Source of the DNA: Methylotenera sp.
GTDB lineage: Bacteria; Pseudomonadota; Gammaproteobacteria; Burkholderiales; Methylophilaceae
Direction of reading: 5' to 3'
NCBI GenBank assembly: GCA_013141075.1
Contig: JABFRQ010000001.1
Span: 1-64,000 of the forward strand
Length of the DNA stretch: 64,000 bases
Made by a program: the position numbers and the translations under genes. Within the stretch, counting starts at the first letter, position 1. Each line of letters starts with the position of its first letter. Positions 29,470 to 38,674 of this stretch are shown here, piece after piece. Below the pieces are notes generated by a model that saw only the letters and a list, made by a program, of their open reading frames with translations, made no database searches and was not told where the DNA came from.

Positions 29470-30558
29470 ATGCAAATTACCGAATTACTCGTTCAAAGCG
29501 CTTTAAAACTATGTGTTGACCCAAATACTGGCAAAGATTTTGTCACCAGCAAGTCAGCAAAAAACATACAAATTACAGGCAACCACGTGAGTGTAGATAT
29601 TGTGCTTGGCTACCCCGCCAAAAGCGTGATGAATGATGTGAAAAATTTAGTTGAAAATCACCTAAAAAGCATAGACGGCGTTGAAAATGTAAACGTGAAC
29701 ATTGGCAGCCGCATTGTGGCGCATAAGGCGCAGCAAGGCGTGACACTAATGCCAAATGTGAAAAACATTATCGCGGTGGCCTCAGGTAAAGGTGGCGTGG
29801 GTAAATCTACAACTTCCGTCAATTTAGCTTTGGCGCTTGCGGCTGAAGGCGCAACGGTTGGCTTGCTAGACGCGGATATTTACGGCCCAAGCCAGCCACA
29901 AATGCTAGGCATTAGCGGCCGCCCTGAAAGCTCAGACGGCAAAAGTATGGATCCAATGTTAGCGCACGGCATTCAGGCCATGAGCATCGGCTTTTTGGTA
30001 GATGTGGATACGCCCATGGTATGGCGCGGCCCAATGGTAACGGGCGCGCTAGAGCAGTTGTTACGCGAAACGCGTTGGGATAATTTAGATTATTTGATTA
30101 TCGACTTGCCACCTGGCACAGGCGACATTCAACTAACGCTCGCGCAAAAAATACCCGTTACAGGCGCGATTATCGTGACTACGCCACAGGATATTGCCTT
30201 GCTCGATGCGCGCAAAGGTTTAAAAATGTTTGAGAAAGTCGGCATTCCTATTTTAGGCATTGTAGAAAATATGAGCACGCATATTTGTAGCAATTGTGGT
30301 CACGAAGAGCATATTTTTGGCTCAGGCGGCGGCGCGTTAATGTGCAAAGACTACAACGTAGATTTACTCGGCAGCTTGCCGTTAGATATTACTATTCGCG
30401 AACAAGCTGATAGCGGAAAACCCACCGTAATCGCTACACCAGACTCTAAAATATCAAACATTTACAAAGAAATCGCCCGCAAAGCCGCGATTAAAATTGC
30501 CAATGCAAGTTTAGACCATAGCGGAAAATTCCCCAATATTGTGATTCAGAATACTTAG
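29470..30558 (+). CDS. apbC: Iron-sulfur cluster carrier ATPase (Mrp/ApbC)
   Basis: The 362-residue cytoplasmic protein has an N-terminal DUF59/MIP18 domain (about residues 5-80) and a Mrp-type P-loop ATPase. The deviant Walker A is ASGKGGVGKSTTSVNLALALA near residue 104; LLDADIYGPSQPQMLG, DYLIIDLPPGTGDIQLTL and the CxxC cluster ligand in THICSNCGHEEHIFGSGGG follow. ApbC carries and transfers [4Fe-4S] clusters to apo-proteins. The metG-apbC divergent arrangement is common in beta- and gammaproteobacteria. The next gene (DUF1003) follows after 15 bp and is likely co-transcribed. Confidence 0.94.
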   Translation: MQITELLVQSALKLCVDPNTGKDFVTSKSAKNIQITGNHVSVDIVLGYPAKSVMNDVKNLVENHLKSIDGVENVNVNIGSRIVAHKAQQGVTLMPNVKNIIAVASGKGGVGKSTTSVNLALALAAEGATVGLLDADIYGPSQPQMLGISGRPESSDGKSMDPMLAHGIQAMSIGFLVDVDTPMVWRGPMVTGALEQLLRETRWDNLDYLIIDLPPGTGDIQLTLAQKIPVTGAIIVTTPQDIALLDARKGLKMFEKVGIPILGIVENMSTHICSNCGHEEHIFGSGGGALMCKDYNVDLLGSLPLDITIREQADSGKPTVIATPDSKISNIYKEIARKAAIKIANASLDHSGKFPNIVIQNT

Positions 30559-30573
30559 CGAAATACTGCTTAA

Positions 30574-31131
30574 ATGACACGCAAAAACCACAGCACCGCA
30601 GAAAAACTCATCGGCACATCGTATGAGGATATGGATGCGCGCACCAAAAAAGTAGCGCGCCACCTTACTGATCGCAAGCACATCTCGAAGAACACTTCGC
30701 TAGAACAAGATGAAAGCAAAACTTTTGGTCAGCGCGCAGCAGATGCGGTGGCTAAATTTGGCGGCTCGTGGGCATTTATTATTTTATTCGGCGTAGTGTT
30801 AGTGTGTTGGGTAATATTAAATTCGGTTATTTTGGCGAACTACAACAAAGCGTTTGACCCTTATCCATACATACTTTTAAATCTATTTTTGTCGATGTTG
30901 GCATCGATTCAAGCGCCCATTATTTTAATGTCGCAAAACCGCCAAGCTGAAAAAGACCGCCAAAATGCCGAGCATGATTACGAAGTGAATTTAAAAGCCG
31001 AGTTAGAAATCATGCTGCTGCACGAAAAAATTGATTTACTACGTGAAAACCAATGGAGCGAGTTGATTGAAATTCAAAAAGAGCAATTGAGATTGCTAGG
31101 AAGCTTGATAGAAAACAAACCCACAACATAA
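30574..31131 (+). CDS. DUF1003 family membrane protein
   Basis: The 185-residue protein has a hydrophilic N terminus and two membrane segments (SWAFIILFGVVLVCWVILNSVIL and YPYILLNLFLSMLASIQAPIILM). The conserved DUF1003 tail SQNRQAEKDRQNAEHDYEVNLKAELEI follows, and the end is helical and charged. The spacing FDPYPYILLNLFLSMLASIQAPII is diagnostic for the family. Biochemical function is unknown. It lies 15 bp after apbC and is followed by a REP-like palindrome. Confidence 0.88.
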   Translation: MTRKNHSTAEKLIGTSYEDMDARTKKVARHLTDRKHISKNTSLEQDESKTFGQRAADAVAKFGGSWAFIILFGVVLVCWVILNSVILANYNKAFDPYPYILLNLFLSMLASIQAPIILMSQNRQAEKDRQNAEHDYEVNLKAELEIMLLHEKIDLLRENQWSELIEIQKEQLRLLGSLIENKPTT

Positions 31132-31151
31132 ACTAAAGCCTAAAAAACACA

Positions 31152-31188
31152 TGCCCTGTGAACCAGCATCCATGCGGTCTGCAGGGCA
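31152..31188. repeat. REP-like palindrome, copy 2 of 4 (inverted loop)
   Basis: TGCCCTGTGAACC and GGTCTGCAGGGCA flank the loop AGCATCCATGC. The loop is close to the reverse complement of the loop in the copy at 8304, so the element is inserted in the other orientation. It lies between convergent genes (DUF1003 and pgl) and may act as a terminator. Confidence 0.8.
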
Positions 31189-31211
31189 GTTATTTTAGAC
31201 TATTTTTTAGC

Positions 31212-31898
31212 TCAATTCAGCTCAACTTCATAACAATACACATCCACCCCATCTTTTGGCACAATCAAAGTCGCAGGAATCGCCACGCCGCTACGCCAAT
31301 TATTCACCGCTTCTTGCTTACCGCTACCAGTGACGATAAAAATCACTTCACGTGTGTTATTCAAACGATTTTGACTAATGGTAATGCGCTCTGATGGCGG
31401 CTTGGGCGAGTTAAACACTGGCACGGCATCTGCGCTGTTATCAACCTTGTGATTGGGGAAAAGCGATGCGGTATGACCATCTTCACCTAAACCTAAAAGC
31501 ACCATATCAAACATAGGCGCATTGGCTAAAGTTTCCGCATAGGCTTTGGCGCCTGCAGTTGGCCCTAACTCTGCGGGAATATCGTGAATTTGGCTGGTGG
31601 GAATCGGCACGTAATGCGTCCACACTTGCTCTACCATTAGACTGTTGCGGTCCTCATGGTCGAGCGGTAAGCAGCGTTCATCGCCGTGATAAATATGCCA
31701 TTTTGTCCAGTCCATAGGTAAATCGCGCAGTAGGCGATACACTGCGCGTGGCGTATTGCCGCCTGCTAATACAATATCAAAACGCCCGCGTTGTTTAATG
31801 GCTTCTTGCGCACTTTTAACTATGGCATCACACACGCCATGCCTTAAACACTCAATGCTTTCAAAGGGTTTCCAACGGGTATTTTTTGCCTGCGCCAT
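31212..31898 (-). CDS. pgl: 6-phosphogluconolactonase
   Basis: The 228-residue DevB/SOL-type enzyme hydrolyses 6-phosphogluconolactone to 6-phosphogluconate. DIVLAGGNTPRAVYRLL, WHIYHGDERCLPLDHEDRNSLMV and MVLLGLGEDGHTASLFPNH with the catalytic-type GEDGHTASLFP motif are clear. It precedes zwf functionally but is on the opposite strand, separated from it by a dienelactone-hydrolase gene. In methylotrophs with the ribulose monophosphate cycle, zwf and pgl serve formaldehyde dissimilation and NADPH supply. Confidence 0.93.
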   Translation of the reverse strand: MAQAKNTRWKPFESIECLRHGVCDAIVKSAQEAIKQRGRFDIVLAGGNTPRAVYRLLRDLPMDWTKWHIYHGDERCLPLDHEDRNSLMVEQVWTHYVPIPTSQIHDIPAELGPTAGAKAYAETLANAPMFDMVLLGLGEDGHTASLFPNHKVDNSADAVPVFNSPKPPSERITISQNRLNNTREVIFIVTGSGKQEAVNNWRSGVAIPATLIVPKDGVDVYCYEVELN

Positions 31899-32105
31899 GC
31901 GTTCAATCTCAATTGCTAAAAAGTTAGGGCGAATTTGACACTAAATCGTCATTTTTGTCATGCAATTTTACACTTTGATTACACTTAACTAGCACTTAAA
32001 TCTAACGCTTAAAACTAAGTTATTTAGCGTTAAAAGATTGTGCGTAGCCACCACCTTGCATTATCATATAGGGCTAACCTAAACACCCTCTTACAGGACA
32101 ACAGC

Positions 32106-32897
32106 ATGCTGATTAAAGACAATGAAATTGTAAACATCAACACCCCAACTGGCGACATGCGCGCGCATATTTTTCGCCCACAAGCACCAGGTAAATATCC
32201 AGCAATTTTGATGTATTCTGAAATCTTTCAAGTCACAGGCCCGATTCGTCGCACTGCGGCTATGTTGGCTGGGCATGGTTTTATTGTGGCTTGTCCTGAA
32301 ATTTACCACGAGCTAGAACCTGCTGGCTCAGTGATTCCTTACGATGAAGAAGGCACAACGCGCGGCAATGCGCACAAAATCGCTAAACCAGTACACGCCT
32401 ATGATGACGATGCACGCGCAGTGTTAGCTTACTTAAAAACACGTGAAGATTGCACAGGCCGCCTAGGCGTAATGGGTATTTGCGTGGGTGGACATTTAGC
32501 GTTCCGCGCAGCTATGAACCCTGGTGTTTTAGCCGCAGTATGTTTTTACGCAACAGATATTCATAAAAAAGCGCTAGGCTTAGGAAAAAACGATAATTCA
32601 TTAGAGCGCGCTGGTGAAATTAAAGGTGAGCTATTACACATTTGGGGCAAACAAGACCCGCACGTGCCAATGGAAGGCCGCAATATGATTAAAGCGCGCT
32701 TAGATGAAGTTGGCACGCGCTACACTTGGCATGAATTTAACGGCCAACATGCATTTATGCGTGACGAAGGCCATCGTTATGACCCTGAATTAGCACTACA
32801 AAGCTGGAACTTACTTCTGGCCCTATTCCATCGCCGTTTAGGTTATGGCGATTTAGATATGGCGTCAGATGGCACCGCAGCTGAAAGCCGCCACTAA
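32106..32897 (+). CDS. Dienelactone hydrolase family protein
   Basis: From the ATG at 32106 (AGGA about 8 bases upstream) the product has 263 residues. It is an alpha/beta hydrolase of the DLH family with a cysteine nucleophile in LGVMGICVGGHLAFRAA. Other family elements are YPAILMYSEIFQVTGPIRRTAAMLAGHGF, the acid-region HIWGKQDPHVPMEGR and the histidine in EFNGQHAFMRDEGHRYDPE. No signal peptide is seen. The natural substrate is unknown. Its position between pgl and zwf, 56 bp ahead of zwf on the same strand, suggests co-expression with sugar oxidation, where it might remove a lactone or ester by-product (inference). Confidence 0.85.
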   Translation: MLIKDNEIVNINTPTGDMRAHIFRPQAPGKYPAILMYSEIFQVTGPIRRTAAMLAGHGFIVACPEIYHELEPAGSVIPYDEEGTTRGNAHKIAKPVHAYDDDARAVLAYLKTREDCTGRLGVMGICVGGHLAFRAAMNPGVLAAVCFYATDIHKKALGLGKNDNSLERAGEIKGELLHIWGKQDPHVPMEGRNMIKARLDEVGTRYTWHEFNGQHAFMRDEGHRYDPELALQSWNLLLALFHRRLGYGDLDMASDGTAAESRH

Positions 32898-32953
32898 GCT
32901 AGCTTTAGCACGCAACTGCTAGCTAAAAATTATTGAATTTTTGAGGTTTTAAA

Positions 32954-34459
32954 ATGGTTAAAAAAATCGACCCCTGCACACTCGTTTTATTTGGCGCGAG
33001 TGGCAACTTATCTCGCGTTAAATTGATGCCTGGCTTATTTAGGTTAGACGCAGCAGGCCGTTTGCCAGATGAAATGGCCATTCTTTCAGTTGGCCGTAGC
33101 ACTGTAGAGCGCGATGTTTGGCTAGCAGACATTAAAAGCATGCTTGACGCTAAGTTTAAAAATGGTTACGACCAAAAAGTATTTGAGCGTTTTATTGCGC
33201 GTAACCATTACTTTGCTAACGCCTCAACCGACCCTGATGCCTACAAAAACATGGCTACAACATTAGGCGATGCTAAAACATTTCCACAAAATTTCGCCTA
33301 CTTTTTATCAGTACGCCCTACTGACTTTGCCCCTGTGGTTGAGCAATTATCAGGCGTAGGCTTGCTGGATGAAAGCAAGCACTGGCGCCGTGTGTTGATT
33401 GAAAAACCGTTTGGCACTGACTTAGCTTCTGCGCAAGATTTACAAGCAAGGCTCACCAAACACCTCAAAGAAACGCAAATTTACCGCATTGATCATTACT
33501 TAGGCAAAACCGCCGTGCAAGGCATTATGCTCACCCGCTTTGCCAATGCCATGTTTGAGCCAATTTGGAATAAAGAACACATCGACCACGTGCAAATCAC
33601 CAATAATGAAATTTTAGGCGTGGGCGACCGCACTACGTTTTATGATGCCACGGGTGCGCTACGCGACATGTTCCAAAGCCATTTATTGCAAACTTTAGCG
33701 CTTACAGCGATGGAAAAACCAAAAGATTTGAAGCCAGAAAGTATTCGTGCTGAAAAGGTAAAATTGCTACAGTCTATTCGCCCAATTGATGCTAAAAATC
33801 TTAACAAGCAAGCCTTCCGCGCGCAATATGCCGCAGGCCGCGTGTGTGTGGGTGATGGTCATGGTGAAAACGTGCAAGGCTATTTAGATGAATTAAAACG
33901 CGATGGCATTGAATCTAGCCATACCGAAACCTACGCCGCCGTAAAACTATTTATTGATAACCCGCGCTGGCAAGGCGTGCCCTTCTACGTGCGCACCGCA
34001 AAACGGATGCACGAAGGCAATGTAGCGATTTCTATCCGCTTTAAACAAGCGCCAATGCAATTGATTGAAGGTCAACACCACAACTGGCTCACCATTAGCA
34101 TTCAACCGCGCGAGTGCATTAAGCTAGAAATTGAATCAAAAATTCCAGGCTTAGACATTGCCACCCGCACCTTGAGCATTGACGCGCCTCAGCGCCAAAC
34201 TGGCGATGAAAGCATTGATTCTTATGAAACCTTAATGCTCAATTTGATGGAAGGCGACCCATCACAATATCTACATATCAGCGAAGTGGAAGCACAATGG
34301 AAATTGGTTGACCCAATTGTAAAAACTTGGGCTGCAGACAAAACCCCATTACACCAATATCGTGCGGGCGACCGTGACCCAAAAGAATCTGGTGTGATTT
34401 TTGAAGCCGAAGACCAGTTTTGGCGCTACAGCATTGAACTAGGTGGCGATGCCCACTGA
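32954..34459 (+). CDS. zwf: Glucose-6-phosphate 1-dehydrogenase
   Basis: The 501-residue enzyme makes 6-phosphogluconolactone and NAD(P)H. The coenzyme loop reads LVLFGASGNLSRVKLMPGLFRL; the usual GASGDL has Asn instead of Asp. EKPFGTDLASAQ and the active-site IYRIDHYLGKTAVQGIMLTRFAN (catalytic His, substrate Lys) are intact. The C-terminal half carries VPFYVRTAKRM and FEAEDQFWRYSIELGG. In Methylophilaceae this enzyme starts the dissimilatory ribulose monophosphate cycle. pgl is nearby; gnd is not in the window. Confidence 0.96.
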   Translation: MVKKIDPCTLVLFGASGNLSRVKLMPGLFRLDAAGRLPDEMAILSVGRSTVERDVWLADIKSMLDAKFKNGYDQKVFERFIARNHYFANASTDPDAYKNMATTLGDAKTFPQNFAYFLSVRPTDFAPVVEQLSGVGLLDESKHWRRVLIEKPFGTDLASAQDLQARLTKHLKETQIYRIDHYLGKTAVQGIMLTRFANAMFEPIWNKEHIDHVQITNNEILGVGDRTTFYDATGALRDMFQSHLLQTLALTAMEKPKDLKPESIRAEKVKLLQSIRPIDAKNLNKQAFRAQYAAGRVCVGDGHGENVQGYLDELKRDGIESSHTETYAAVKLFIDNPRWQGVPFYVRTAKRMHEGNVAISIRFKQAPMQLIEGQHHNWLTISIQPRECIKLEIESKIPGLDIATRTLSIDAPQRQTGDESIDSYETLMLNLMEGDPSQYLHISEVEAQWKLVDPIVKTWAADKTPLHQYRAGDRDPKESGVIFEAEDQFWRYSIELGGDAH

Positions 34460-34554
34460 TTTTTGGCTAAAACTTTTTTACACAATTAAGCAATGCACTT
34501 TATAATGCCCAATCAATTATTGGGCATTATTTTTTACACTAAAGAATAGAAATT

Positions 34555-35130
34555 ATGAGCATAAAATCAGATAAGTGGATTCGTAAAATGGCAGAACAAC
34601 ATGGCATGATAGAGCCGTTTGAGCCAAATCAAGTCAAAACCAATGCCGCTGGTGAGCGCATGGTGTCTTATGGCACATCGAGCTACGGCTACGATATTCG
34701 TTGCAGTACTGAATTTAAGCTATTCACCAATATCAACAGCACCATTGTTGACCCGAAAAACTTTGACCCAAACTCGTTTGTTGAAGTAAATGCGGATTAC
34801 TGCATTATTCCGCCAAACTCGTTTGCGCTGGCTCGTACCGTCGAATATTTTAGAATTCCGCGCAACGTACTGACAATCTGCTTAGGTAAAAGCACTTACG
34901 CACGTTGCGGCATTATTGTAAATGTCACGCCATTTGAACCTGAATGGGAAGGTTATGTCACACTAGAGTTCAGTAACACAACACCGCTGCCAGCTAAAAT
35001 TTACGCCAATGAAGGCTGTGCGCAAGTGCTATTTTTTGAGGCCGATGCTGACGATGTGTGCGAAACAAGCTATAAAGACCGTGGTGGTAAGTATCAAGGT
35101 CAAGTTGGCGTGACGCTACCTAAAATATAG
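34555..35130 (+). CDS. dcd: dCTP deaminase
   Basis: The 191-residue enzyme converts dCTP to dUTP for thymidylate synthesis. [22 protein letters not shown] is the standard N terminus. [92 protein letters not shown] contains the catalytic glutamate in the family context, and the C-terminal [19 protein letters not shown] closes over the nucleotide. Length is close to the usual 188. A short unknown membrane protein follows. Confidence 0.96.
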   Translation: MSIKSDKWIRKMAEQHGMIEPFEPNQVKTNAAGERMVSYGTSSYGYDIRCSTEFKLFTNINSTIVDPKNFDPNSFVEVNADYCIIPPNSFALARTVEYFRIPRNVLTICLGKSTYARCGIIVNVTPFEPEWEGYVTLEFSNTTPLPAKIYANEGCAQVLFFEADADDVCETSYKDRGGKYQGQVGVTLPKI

Positions 35131-35163
35131 TTGTTTATTACTTTTAGCAAACGATTAAACTCA

Positions 35164-35526
35164 ATGGCTGATTTTTTCGGGATGTGTTTGTATGCTTTTG
35201 CCATGATGCTATTCATGATTGGCATGTTAGGCATGGTTGTTTGCTACATAGTTATGCCTTTACGCACACTATGGCTGGTATATAGAAAATTTAAGGCTCA
35301 AGAAAAAAATTCCATCAATCAGAGATTCTTTAAAATTTCTATTTGGTGTTTATGTTTATCTTTTGTAGCGATAGCTGGTTATCATTTGGCTGTATTCAAC
35401 ATTAAGTATCCAGATAGTTTTTTAACAGTCATTTATCACCTTATTCCTTTTGGGCTATATTCAGCATTTGAGTATTTTCAAGAAAAAGCACATTTAGCTA
35501 TTCCGCCCGTAAAAATCGCCATTTAA
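35164..35526 (+). CDS. Small membrane protein of unknown function
   Basis: From the ATG at 35164 the product has 120 residues. An in-frame TTG 11 codons earlier, immediately after dcd, is possible, and neither start has an obvious ribosome-binding site. Three membrane helices are predicted by eye: about residues 4-32 (very Met-rich: FAMMLFMIGMLGMVV), 55-75 (ISIWCLCLSFVAIAGYHLAVF) and 85-103 (FLTVIYHLIPFGLYSAFEYF). I recognise no family. The gene sits between dcd and the PLP decarboxylase on the same strand, 28 bp before the latter. Confidence 0.6.
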   Translation: MADFFGMCLYAFAMMLFMIGMLGMVVCYIVMPLRTLWLVYRKFKAQEKNSINQRFFKISIWCLCLSFVAIAGYHLAVFNIKYPDSFLTVIYHLIPFGLYSAFEYFQEKAHLAIPPVKIAI

Positions 35527-35554
35527 AGCACTTAAAAAGTTAAGAGAGACCAAT

Positions 35555-37798
35555 ATGAAATTTCGTTTCCCCGTTGTCATCATCGACGAAGACTTCCGCT
35601 CTGAAAACTCTTCAGGCTTAGGCATTCGCGTGCTGGCTAAAGCCATTGAAGAAGAAGGCTTTGAGGTGTTAGGTGCCACTAGTTATGGCGACTTAACCTC
35701 ATTTGCCCAACAACAAAGCCGCGCTTCAGCCTTTATTCTTTCAATTGACGACAATGAGTTCGTTGAAGAAAACCCAGAAGCATTGCAAGGTTTGCGTAGC
35801 TTTGTTGAAGAAATTCGTCACCGTAATGAGGAAATTCCAATTTTCTTATATGGTGAAACGCGTACTTCACGCCATATTCCGAATGACATTTTGCGTGAAT
35901 TGCATGGCTTTATTCACATGAATGAAGATACGCCGGAATTTATCGCGCGGCTGATTATCCGCGAAGCTAAAGCGTATTTAGAAAGCCTGCCACCGCCCTT
36001 CTTTAAGGCGCTTACACATTATGCCGCTGATGGCTCTTACTCTTGGCATTGCCCAGGTCACTCGGGCGGTGTAGCATTTTTAAAATCACCAGTTGGGCAA
36101 ATGTTTCATCAGTTTTTTGGTGAAAATATGCTGCGTGCAGACGTATGTAACGCGGTGGAAGAATTAGGCCAATTGCTAGACCACACAGGACCTGTGGCGG
36201 CTTCTGAGCGCAATGCGGCGCGTATTTACAATTGCGACCATTTGTACTTTGTTACTAACGGTACATCAACCTCTAACAAAATGGTATGGAATTCAACAGT
36301 TGCCCCAGGTGACGTGGTGGTGGTAGACCGTAACTGCCATAAATCTATTTTGCACGCTATTATTATGACGGGCGCAATCCCTGTATTTTTAATGCCAACG
36401 CGCAACCATTTTGGCATTATCGGGCCGATTCCAAAAAGTGAATTTGAGTGGGAAAACATTCAAAAGAAAATTGACCGTAACCCATTCATTATCGACAAAA
36501 CCGCCAAACCGCGTGTACTGACTATTACGCAATCCACTTACGATGGCGTGCTGTATAACGTGGAAGAAATTAAAGACATGTTAGATGGCAAAATCGACAC
36601 GCTGCATTTTGACGAAGCTTGGTTGCCACACGCAACTTTCCACGATTTCTATGGCGATTACCACGCCATTGGCGAAGGCCGCCCGCGCTGTAAAGACAGC
36701 ATGGTATTTTCAACACAATCTACCCACAAACTGCTCGCAGGCTTATCTCAAGCCAGCCAAATTTTGGTGCAAGATGCCGAAAATGTTAAATTAGACCGCG
36801 ATATTTTCAACGAAGCCTATTTAATGCACACATCAACCAGCCCGCAATATTCAATTGTGGCGAGTATTGATGTAGCAGCCGCAATGATGGAAGCACCAGG
36901 CGGCACAGCATTAGTTGAAGAAAGCTTGATGGAAGCATTAGACTTTCGCCGCGCCATGCGCAAAGTGGACGAAGAATGGGGCGCTGATTGGTGGTTCAAG
37001 GTTTGGGGGCCAGATGATTTAAGTGAAGAAGGCTTAGAACACCGCGATGCGTGGATGCTACACGCCAAAGACAAATGGCACGGCTTTGGCAAGCTCGCCG
37101 AAGGCTTTAACATGCTAGACCCAATTAAAGCCACCATCATCACCCCAGGTTTAGATATTCACGGCGACTTTTCTGAGCAATTCGGCATTCCAGCGGCAAT
37201 AGTCACTAAATACTTAGCTGAACACGGCGTGATTGTAGAAAAAACTGGTTTGTATTCATTCTTCATAATGTTCACCATCGGCATCACTAAAGGCCGCTGG
37301 AATACTATGGTGGCCGCTTTGCAGCAATTTAAAGACGATTATGATAAGAACCATCCGCTATGGAAAGTGTTGCCAGAGTTCGTGCAAAAACATCCACGTT
37401 ACGAAAAAACTGGCTTACGTGATTTATGCGATCAAATTCACACAGTCTATAAAGCCAATGACGTGGCGCGTTTAACTACAGAAATGTATTTATCAGACAT
37501 GGTACCCGCCATGAAGCCAACCGATGCCTTCGCTAAAATGGCGCATCGTAAAATGGATCGTGTGCCGATTGACGAGCTAGAAGGCCGCACTACTGCCGTG
37601 TTATTAACGCCCTACCCGCCAGGCATTCCGCTGCTGATTCCTGGTGAGCAATTCAACAAAATTATTGTCGATTATCTTAAATTTGCCCGTGAATTTAATG
37701 AGAAATTTCCAGGGTTTGAAACTGACAACCATGGTTTAGTGAAAGAAATGGTAGATAGTAAAGCTGTGTATTATGTGGATTGCGTAGAGCAGCTTTAA
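35555..37798 (+). CDS. Orn/Lys/Arg-family PLP decarboxylase
   Basis: The 747-residue, fold type I decarboxylase has an N-terminal receiver-like wing domain (VVIIDEDFRSENSSGLGIRVLAKAIEEEGFEV), a large PLP domain and a C-terminal domain. SWHCPGHSGGVAFLKSPVG, VTNGTSTSNKMVW, LHFDEAWLPHATFHDFYGDYHA and STQSTHKLLAGLSQAS (PLP lysine) are family motifs. Its size and motifs match AdiA, LdcC and SpeF type enzymes. Which of arginine, lysine or ornithine is used cannot be decided; arginine or lysine decarboxylase, giving agmatine or cadaverine, is most likely. A good terminator follows. Confidence 0.88.
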   Translation: MKFRFPVVIIDEDFRSENSSGLGIRVLAKAIEEEGFEVLGATSYGDLTSFAQQQSRASAFILSIDDNEFVEENPEALQGLRSFVEEIRHRNEEIPIFLYGETRTSRHIPNDILRELHGFIHMNEDTPEFIARLIIREAKAYLESLPPPFFKALTHYAADGSYSWHCPGHSGGVAFLKSPVGQMFHQFFGENMLRADVCNAVEELGQLLDHTGPVAASERNAARIYNCDHLYFVTNGTSTSNKMVWNSTVAPGDVVVVDRNCHKSILHAIIMTGAIPVFLMPTRNHFGIIGPIPKSEFEWENIQKKIDRNPFIIDKTAKPRVLTITQSTYDGVLYNVEEIKDMLDGKIDTLHFDEAWLPHATFHDFYGDYHAIGEGRPRCKDSMVFSTQSTHKLLAGLSQASQILVQDAENVKLDRDIFNEAYLMHTSTSPQYSIVASIDVAAAMMEAPGGTALVEESLMEALDFRRAMRKVDEEWGADWWFKVWGPDDLSEEGLEHRDAWMLHAKDKWHGFGKLAEGFNMLDPIKATIITPGLDIHGDFSEQFGIPAAIVTKYLAEHGVIVEKTGLYSFFIMFTIGITKGRWNTMVAALQQFKDDYDKNHPLWKVLPEFVQKHPRYEKTGLRDLCDQIHTVYKANDVARLTTEMYLSDMVPAMKPTDAFAKMAHRKMDRVPIDELEGRTTAVLLTPYPPGIPLLIPGEQFNKIIVDYLKFAREFNEKFPGFETDNHGLVKEMVDSKAVYYVDCVEQL

Positions 37799-37822
37799 TC
37801 ATATTCAATCTAAATCGCGCAT

Positions 37823-37850
37823 AAAAAACCTCGCAATTGCGAGGTTTTTT
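37823..37850. terminator. Bidirectional terminator after the decarboxylase
   Basis: AAAAAACCTCGCAA and TTGCGAGGTTTTTT form a perfect palindromic stem with T tracts on both strands. It separates the decarboxylase from the convergent secreted-protein gene. Confidence 0.9.
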
Positions 37851-37907
37851 ATGCAGCTAGCCAATACCCAATACTTTTACTAAAGTACTTTTTCTAAACG
37901 GATTTAT

Positions 37908-38663
37908 CTAAAGTAATTTATGTAAGCTAGGTGGCAAACTCTTTAAACCTAACTTTGAAACATAATCATCAATATACGCTTCCACTGCATCGGTCGAATT
38001 TAAAGTATCAACATCGCTGAGATTGATTTTAATTAGATAACGATTTTTAACCACGCCCTCATAATACCGATTGGTATCGTAACCCGCTACGTAAGCCTCA
38101 TCAATATCAGAAAACCGCGTACTCACCCTCAGTTTTTGCGCATCTTTTGAGTTTTTTGCCACACCTTCAAAAAGCTCGCGATGCACGGCTAACATCGCGG
38201 CTTTCGGTTTTTCATAAGGTGGTGGTGACGACAATCCCAATTTTTTAAACTCGGCCACCAGCGCGTCGTACTCTATTTTTGTACCTTCATCCGCTCTGTC
38301 TAAATCGGTAATAATCACCGACATATTTTTTTCATTTGCGGTAGGAATATTATATTCCATCTCATAGTATTGATGGTTTGTGATGACAGACGGGAAAAAT
38401 GTGCGGCCATGCGGGCTTTTATCATTGCCTCTATCGCCCTTGCCAAAGTACTTAGTGGCCGCAGTGCCTGTGTACTTATACAGGCGTATTTTCGGCATAG
38501 CATCAAACACATGCATCATACTTTTGGAAGCTTTCGCGAGTGAATAAAGTACGCCACCCTCCCCCGTGACTGTTTTTGCATAATCAGCATCGCTACCCGC
38601 ATAAACATTGGTCGCCAACATCATTGCCGCCAAAAAAACAGCTGCTATTTTTGTAGTTTTCAT
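37908..38663 (-). CDS. Secreted protein of unknown function
   Basis: The 251-residue protein has a signal peptide (MKTTKIAAVFLAAMMLATNVYAG). I do not recognise a family. The mature part is mixed alpha/beta with a basic, aromatic middle (IRLYKYTGTAATKYFGKGDRGNDKSPHGRTFFPSVITNHQYYEMEYNI) and an acidic, tyrosine-rich section (RFSDIDEAYVAGYDTNRYYEGVVKNRYLIKINLSDVD). It lies 11 bp downstream of an OmpA-like lipoprotein gene whose N-terminal half has a similar flavour, and probably forms an operon with it. No catalytic motif is evident. Confidence 0.65.
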   Translation of the reverse strand: MKTTKIAAVFLAAMMLATNVYAGSDADYAKTVTGEGGVLYSLAKASKSMMHVFDAMPKIRLYKYTGTAATKYFGKGDRGNDKSPHGRTFFPSVITNHQYYEMEYNIPTANEKNMSVIITDLDRADEGTKIEYDALVAEFKKLGLSSPPPYEKPKAAMLAVHRELFEGVAKNSKDAQKLRVSTRFSDIDEAYVAGYDTNRYYEGVVKNRYLIKINLSDVDTLNSTDAVEAYIDDYVSKLGLKSLPPSLHKLL

Positions 38664-38674
38664 TTGAACCCTAA